The position numbers and the translations under genes are program-made. This document shows positions 59,760 through 64,000 of a stretch of 64,000 bases of DNA, piece after piece; position 1 is the stretch's first letter; each line of letters begins with the position of its first letter. The notes under the pieces are model-generated. The model saw nothing but the letters and a program-made list of their open reading frames with translations. It was not told where the DNA came from and searched no databases. Source of the stretch: Thiohalocapsa sp. PB-PSB1 (lineage in GTDB: Bacteria > Pseudomonadota > Gammaproteobacteria > Chromatiales > Chromatiaceae). The stretch spans positions 2,480,001 to 2,544,000 of the forward strand of contig CP050890.1 of NCBI GenBank assembly GCA_016745215.1, given 5' to 3'.

Positions 59760-60187
59760 AGTTGCATCATCAGCAGGCGGTGCTTGGTCCGGATGGCTGT
59801 CTCGCGGCGGCGCTGGACGATGGCGAACAAGTGGTGCTGCGGGTCACTGGCGATTGCATGACGCCGGATCTCCAGGACCGGGCGAAAGTCCGGGTGGCGC
59901 GCTCCAGATTATTCGTTCCGGGCGATGTGGTGGCTTTTTACAGTGTGCATCAGCATCGATTGATGATGCATCGGTTTCTGGGCTATGTGCGCAGCCACGG
60001 TCAGTGGAAATTAATGACCATGGCGGATCGTGGTGTGCGACCCGACCCGCTGGTGGCCTGGCCCGGCGTGCTTGGCAGAGTGGTGGCGCAATCCGATCGG
60101 GCTTACCAGGTAGCGCCGGGCAAACGCCTGCTGGCCGTAGGTCGTTATATCGTTTTTTGCAGCCGCTTGTTGGCTCGGCACAGGTAG
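59756..60187 (+). CDS. S24/S26-type peptidase with Cys at the nucleophile position
   Basis: A 143-residue protein with the signal-peptidase-like fold: VVLRVTGDCMTPDLQDRAKVRV, PGDVVAFYSVHQHRLMMHRFLGYV, TMADRGVRPDPLVAWPGVLGRVV. Where the family has a catalytic Ser (G-x-S-M-x-P) this protein has Cys34, and His72 (MHRFLG) is in the place of the general base, so it could be a Cys-His protease. A C-terminal hydrophobic stretch may tether it to the membrane. It starts with an ATGA overlap on the radical SAM gene. Removing the precursor leader is a plausible role (inference). Confidence 0.75.
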   Translation: MKLHHQQAVLGPDGCLAAALDDGEQVVLRVTGDCMTPDLQDRAKVRVARSRLFVPGDVVAFYSVHQHRLMMHRFLGYVRSHGQWKLMTMADRGVRPDPLVAWPGVLGRVVAQSDRAYQVAPGKRLLAVGRYIVFCSRLLARHR

Positions 60188-60259
60188 GGCGTTGCCGGCA
60201 AGAAACTGTTCATCATTTGTTTCCCTACTTTAATCGCACAGGGCAGCTCCTGGAAAATA

Positions 60260-60845
60260 AGGCGATTTCTGTCGCGAAACAGACCACCTGGCCTGTCTTC
60301 TCGGGGGTGCTACCCGCGTAGAATGTTCAGCTATTCAACCGCAATGAAGTTTGATTCCCTCATATTCTTTGAAGGCAGCGCCCAGCAAACATCCGTCCAG
60401 CAAACATCAGGTTTCTCACGTCCTGATGTCATGTCTTTTCGATTCCGATCCCAATTCAGATCAAGTCACGCTGGGCGGGTTGCACCCAGGGGTATCTTCA
60501 GTTCATTAGTCGAGAAGACACTGGCCTACAGCCTTTCTCCCGGGAAAGGCGCGGCGCTTGCGTCCGCTCCGCTGGCATCATTTGCCGGGTCGCCCTAAGC
60601 GGGCTCCTACCCCGAGCGGCTCCCGCGGCTAGTCGAGGTCCGCTTGCGGATGAGGCGCCTTGGCCCCTCTGCGCACGCTGCGTCTCTGCGGTGAATCCTT
60701 ACATTCTTTGAAGGCAGCACTCCTTCTCGTCCGGCATCGACGTTAGGGCAACTCGCCCATAGAGAGATTATGGGCGGGTTGCCGCTGCGCGAAGGCGAAC
60801 GAGAATCCGGCGTCAGTTGGTCTGTTTCTCTCCGGCAATCGCCTG
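60260..60845. repeat. R1 repeat split by a nested R2 repeat
   Basis: R1 left part 60260-60303 (AGGCGATTTCTGTCGCGAAA...) and right part 60723-60845 (...CTCTCCGGCAATCGCCT), with R2 between. CTTCTCG occurs at both insertion edges (60297-60303 and 60723-60729). The insertion point within R1 is the same as in the copy at 39358. Confidence 0.8.
60304..60722. repeat. R2 repeat nested in R1
   Basis: 419 bp from GGGGTGCTACCCGCGTAGAA to TTACATTCTTTGAAGGCAGC. Its 15-bp array has two units (CGCCCAGCAAACATC, CGTCCAGCAAACATC). It shares the CCCGGGAAAGGCGCGGCGCT and GAGGCGCCTTGGCCCCTCTG blocks with the other copies. Confidence 0.75.
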
Positions 60846-61115
60846 CGTATCGGACGTGCTGCTTGAAGGGATTCTGTCATTTGCGTCATATACCTCTCCC
60901 TGATCCACAGTATTTTGAGGTCGCGCCCGTTGCTAAAGTGCTGTAACTCCACCTGCCTGGGCGCGAACTCGTTGATCTTGTCCCAGAGCCGTGCCCAGTG
61001 CTCGGTTCTTCTTTGCGTTCTCCGCGTTTTTGCGCTGAATCAGCCTGCATCCTGAGTGAAGAAGTCAACTTTCTGCGAAGTTGGCACCCCGGCTGTATCC
61101 CGCAGCAGAGTCAGG

Positions 61116-62279
61116 CTAACGCAGCGAGCGTTGCCAAGTGAGCGCTCGTTTCTTGATTCCTCCCCAGCCGCGGCGCAAATAGGCAAAGATCAATGCGGGG
61201 CCGCGGTCGGCTCCAAACCGCTGTTGCATGTAGTGTCGGGAAGGAAAGAGATGCCCGCGCAGATACCGAAGCCGACTGCGCCAGGAACCGAGCGATTGTA
61301 TTTCGTACAGAACTCGTCCTGGTCCAGGGCGCATCAATTCCAGTTGCCGGTTTGATCTCGGGTGTTGGGGTTTTAGGTGGGCGAAAATTTCCCCCGGGAT
61401 GGGTGTGTTGTAGCATTCGCGGGCGCGCTCGAGTCCTTCCCGACAGATGGGTCCCAGGTCGCGGGTGGCGACCAGCAGGGCAAATTCGTCCCATTGCTCG
61501 CGGCTGAGATGGCGGCAAAGCAGATCGATGTCATAGAGCCAGATCAGGCGATCCGGTTCGTTTCCGCCCAGACTCCAGGCGCGGTGAAACAGCGCATGAA
61601 TTAAGGCATGAACCGCTCCTAGCGCGTATGCCCCAGAGCCCAGCATGGGCACCGGCACGCGTTTGCAACGAAGTTCATCGTAACTAAACTTTTGTGCAAA
61701 AAAGTGCGAGTTGCTCAGCTTCCAGTGTACGTCCAGCACCACTCCAGCGCTTGGTGGCACCTTGCGCGCGCAGCAGTATTCATGGCTGATGAGATCGCCG
61801 CCAATGGCGTCACCGCGAGTATAGCCGCGTTGTTCCAGCAGATGCCAGGCTTTGTGTGCGGTGCTTTTGTCATGCATTAATAGGTCGACATCGCGCCTCG
61901 GGCGCAGTGCCGGAGAGGCATAGAGGTTGTAAGCAAGTGCGGTGCCTTTAAGAAGCAATACATCAATGCCGGCAGCGGCAAGGGCATCCAGATCCTTCGC
62001 GGTCTCCTCTTGTAGAAACAGCTCGCGCGCAATGGCATGCCTGTGTGCGTCGTGCAGCCGTTGGCGCAGCCGATCCGGGAGCTGCTCCCAGATGCTGTTA
62101 GAGTGCAGCTTGGTAAACAGCAGTTCTTGCACGTCGTTGCTGTTGGCCGCAGTCAGCACGCGTTGGATCGCGTTCTTATCCATATTCTGCGGTGGCCATC
62201 GGGGCTCTCCGCGCAGAACCTCGGCCAGCCAAATGGTTTCTGGACAGGGGAATGCTTCGGTTACCATGGCGATGGACAA
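61116..62279 (-). CDS. nucleotidyltransferase family protein (NTP_transf_5 type)
   Basis: A 387-residue cytoplasmic protein. The nucleotidyltransferase-like motifs are GIDVLLLKGTALAYNLYASPALRPRRDVDLLM (about 105-135) and VLDVHWKLSN (about 180), followed by a helical region with HALIHALFHRAWSLGG and RLIWLYDIDLLCRHL. This family is often found beside HprK-like and PqqD-like genes in peptide-modification and exosortase loci, so it may belong to the cassette on the other strand, 0.9 kb away. Start at 62279; 62267 is an alternative. Confidence 0.8.
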   Translation of the reverse strand: MSIAMVTEAFPCPETIWLAEVLRGEPRWPPQNMDKNAIQRVLTAANSNDVQELLFTKLHSNSIWEQLPDRLRQRLHDAHRHAIARELFLQEETAKDLDALAAAGIDVLLLKGTALAYNLYASPALRPRRDVDLLMHDKSTAHKAWHLLEQRGYTRGDAIGGDLISHEYCCARKVPPSAGVVLDVHWKLSNSHFFAQKFSYDELRCKRVPVPMLGSGAYALGAVHALIHALFHRAWSLGGNEPDRLIWLYDIDLLCRHLSREQWDEFALLVATRDLGPICREGLERARECYNTPIPGEIFAHLKPQHPRSNRQLELMRPGPGRVLYEIQSLGSWRSRLRYLRGHLFPSRHYMQQRFGADRGPALIFAYLRRGWGGIKKRALTWQRSLR

Positions 62280-62711
62280 GAGCAGTGCAGTGCGGGCGCT
62301 AAACTGGACATGAAGGCTGTGCTCGCAGTGGTTCGGATGAGGCGATTTCTGCCGATTTCATGGTATTCGAATTGTCTTGATGTCCTCTGTCGAGCCTGTT
62401 TTGATTCCTGCGGTTGCCAGAATTCCAGTTCAGAATGTGATGTTTCTAACTGAATGAAGCCGGTTGTCTCGGGTACACTTTCTTTCCGAGCCCAACGGAT
62501 CGCTTAATTTAGGCGATTTCTGTGGAGAAACAGACCACCCGGCTTGTCTTTTCGTCCGGCATCGACGTTGCCGCGTCGCGAAGGCGAATCCGGCGCCAGT
62601 TGGTACGTTTCTCTCCGGCAATCGCCTTATCGCATTCGCAATCTTGAACCTTGCTCGGGATCATGCCCGGCTCAGCCTGATCCACTCTCTCGCCCATCGG
62701 ACATTGCTATC
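62280..62711. other. divergent gap with one shortened R1 copy
   Basis: Holds an R1-like end (AGGCGATTTCTGCCGATTTC) near 62340 and a 117-bp R1 at 62511-62627. No gene recognised. It should contain the promoters for the nucleotidyltransferase and haloperoxidase genes. Confidence 0.5.
62511..62627. repeat. R1 repeat, internally deleted copy
   Basis: 117 bp from AGGCGATTTCTGTGGAGAAA to TCTCTCCGGCAATCGCCT, with TTA on both sides (62509-62511 and 62627-62629). The inner hairpin is deleted, leaving the two arms. Confidence 0.75.
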
Positions 62712-64000
62712 ATGACTGATCGAAGACAAGAATCTCATGCCGTTCGCCTGGAAGCTGCCGAACTCGCGCGCAGCCGCGAACATCCAGCCCATCATGCCAA
62801 TGGCGACGAACAGCGCTACGCCGGCGATCTTTACTTTATGTCTTTTACTAAGGGACTGCCCCATAATCCTGACACTGGTCTGCTGCATGACCCGCAGGAC
62901 TTTGTCGAATTTCGACGCGCCATCGACGATGCCTTCGCCGATCCCTTTTCGTATCGCGTGCATCATGGAGCGCACTACAGCGTGCAACTGGTGGGTGATG
63001 ATTATAAGGCAACCCAATGCGTGCCAGAAAAATCCTACCGCCAATGGGAAGCGCCCACCGCTGGAACTGCCTTCGAGTTGCAGGGACCGGATGCACAAGC
63101 GGTCAGCATGCCGCCTGCACCGCCATTGCTTGATGCGAATGGTTGCCCGAATCCGGAGTTGATCTTCGAGATTGCCGAGGTCTATGAGCTTGCATTGTTG
63201 CGTGACCAACCATTGAACGATTTCGAGAACGGCAGCGCTAATGTTGCTGTACAGGATAGCCTGAAGCGTCTCAATGCCCTGGGCTATGCACAGAGCCCGA
63301 TCGGAAGGCCGCGCAAACTGGGCAGCAATGGCGAGTTGACGGCGCAAACGGTATTTCGCGGTTCGTCACCCGGGGTGGAGATCGGACCCTATCTGTCGCA
63401 ATTCTTATTGATCGGCAACACAGACCTCAATGGCGGTGGCAGCGTTGCCGACGGCAGGATCGGTTATGGGGTACTCCACATCGATCAGCAGGTACCCATT
63501 GCCAAGCCTGGTAAAGACTATATGGTCACCATGTCCTCCTATGTCGAGGTGCAACGTGGTCTGAAGCCAGCAAGCGAGGTCATCTACGGCGACGCGGCGG
63601 GCGTCCCGGTTGCGGCTCCCTGTCGCCCCCCGCGACGTTTTATTTCGACGCCCCGCGATTTGGCGACCTATGTCCACCGTGATGCGCTGTATGAGGCCTA
63701 TCTCAATGCCTGCATCATCCTGCTGGGTATGGGAACGCCGTTCGACCCGAGTTTCGATCACCTCTCCGGGGTTGGTGCTGCTGCCGAACATCCAGCCACC
63801 CAACGTCAAGCCGGCGGCTTTGCCCTTTATGGCGGACCGCATATCCTGACCTTGGTGACCGAGGTCGCCACGCGCGCCTTGAAAGCGGTGCGTTTTCAGA
63901 AATTCAATAATCATATTCGTCTGCGCCCTGAAGCACTGGCTGCCCGCATCGAGCTGGATCGGCTGTACAGCGAAAACCAATTGTCGGCAGAGGCAAAGAA
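62712..64000 (+). CDS. vanadium-dependent haloperoxidase family protein, 3' end outside window
   Basis: About 429 codons are open to the window edge. The sequence NGDEQRYAGDLYFMSFTKGLPHN near residue 29, AFELQGPDAQAVSMPPAP (about 120), the segment YELALLRDQPLNDF, FRGSSPGVEIGPYLSQFLL (about 218), DLATYVHRDALYEAYLNACIILLGMG and FALYGGPHILTLVTEVATRALKAVRFQKFNNHIRLRPEA match bacterial vanadium haloperoxidase/acid-phosphatase-like proteins. The K-F-x-x-H-x-R-x-R-P segment near the edge is the first vanadate-binding block; the second block with the catalytic His lies beyond the window. These enzymes oxidise halides with hydrogen peroxide. A minus-strand frame at 62661-63347 is its shadow. Confidence 0.85.
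   Translation, partial: MTDRRQESHAVRLEAAELARSREHPAHHANGDEQRYAGDLYFMSFTKGLPHNPDTGLLHDPQDFVEFRRAIDDAFADPFSYRVHHGAHYSVQLVGDDYKATQCVPEKSYRQWEAPTAGTAFELQGPDAQAVSMPPAPPLLDANGCPNPELIFEIAEVYELALLRDQPLNDFENGSANVAVQDSLKRLNALGYAQSPIGRPRKLGSNGELTAQTVFRGSSPGVEIGPYLSQFLLIGNTDLNGGGSVADGRIGYGVLHIDQQVPIAKPGKDYMVTMSSYVEVQRGLKPASEVIYGDAAGVPVAAPCRPPRRFISTPRDLATYVHRDALYEAYLNACIILLGMGTPFDPSFDHLSGVGAAAEHPATQRQAGGFALYGGPHILTLVTEVATRALKAVRFQKFNNHIRLRPEALAARIELDRLYSENQLSAEAK

Larger units (their letters stand above)
60188..61115. other. 0.9-kb gap, mostly a nested R1/R2 repeat
   Basis: Between the S24/S26 peptidase gene and the convergent nucleotidyltransferase. A partial R1-like end (AGGGCGTTGCCGGCAAGAAA) starts near 60186; the full nested element spans 60260-60845. 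60846-61115 contains no supported gene. Confidence 0.6.

Noticed and set aside
57438..60187. Classical lasso-peptide cluster
   Set aside because: The YxxPxI motif and the HprK-like kinase are suggestive, but no asparagine-synthetase-like cyclase or transglutaminase-like B2 protease is present.
57438..60187. PQQ biosynthesis operon
   Set aside because: A PqqD-like protein and a radical SAM enzyme are present, but the peptide lacks the PqqA Glu-x3-Tyr core and pqqB and pqqC are missing.
62661..63347. Minus-strand frame of 228 codons at the window end
   Set aside because: It is the shadow of the haloperoxidase gene, whose plus-strand translation matches the family throughout.

Overview
The window looks like chromosome from a sulfur-oxidising gammaproteobacterium, most likely Chromatiales (purple-sulfur-bacterium-like). 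The evidence is an aprB-aprA pair (dissimilatory adenylylsulfate reductase, 41506-44051), typical gammaproteobacterial housekeeping blocks (miaB-ybeZ-ybeY-corC, polA, rsmE), and protein sequences with Chromatiaceae-like character. The species call is inference. No rRNA, tRNA or CRISPR array was recognised.

Layout. 1-1825: a minus-strand operon DUF1295 membrane protein > DUF6134 > lipocalin lipoprotein, followed by an AT-rich gap. 2681-6906: OmpA-like lipoprotein, rhodanese-type sulfurtransferase, PrpD, and a shikimate dehydrogenase-like protein. 8074-12899: a large hybrid histidine kinase with four receiver domains and an HPt domain, then a REC-PAS-GGDEF diguanylate cyclase. 14191-18960: a minus-strand operon with a lipoprotein, a membrane/coiled-coil protein and a TldD/PmbA-type metallopeptidase pair. 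19300-22936: methyltransferase, DUF427, surface-antigen-like protein, a broken four-helix-bundle gene and an RpfE-like protein. 23460-26478: an Mla-type lipid ABC transporter (permease, ATPase, MCE protein). 26647-30484: miaB-ybeZ-ybeY-corC. 30670-37374: DUF3127, an atypical P-type ATPase with a small upstream partner, polA and a hypothetical gene. 37884-41189: a secreted seven-repeat propeller protein, rsmE and DUF423. 41506-44277: aprBA and a truncated CBS-domain gene. 45641-49481: two YbjQ-like proteins, an M48 protease, a NadM/Nudix remnant and nicotinamide phosphoribosyltransferase.

51037-62279 is the most interesting accessory stretch. A secreted GEVED-type protein gene is cleanly interrupted by an IS4-family insertion sequence (7-bp target duplication). 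A Ser/Thr-rich gingipain-like C25 peptidase follows. Then comes a compact cassette that looks like a RiPP (ribosomally made, post-translationally modified peptide) system: a 72-residue precursor-like peptide, an HPr-kinase-like protein, a PqqD-like recognition protein, a radical SAM/SPASM enzyme and an S24/S26-type peptidase with Cys in place of the catalytic Ser. A nucleotidyltransferase of a type often seen with HprK/PqqD genes lies nearby on the opposite strand. The window ends inside a vanadium-dependent haloperoxidase gene.

Two families of short non-autonomous repeats run through the window. R1 is 47-160 bp with imperfect terminal inverted repeats AGGCGATT...AATYGCCT, commonly flanked by TTA. 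R2 is about 400-460 bp. In two places R2 sits inside R1 at the same 7-bp site with a target duplication. Two R1 copies lie exactly between convergent genes and supply the stop codons of both.
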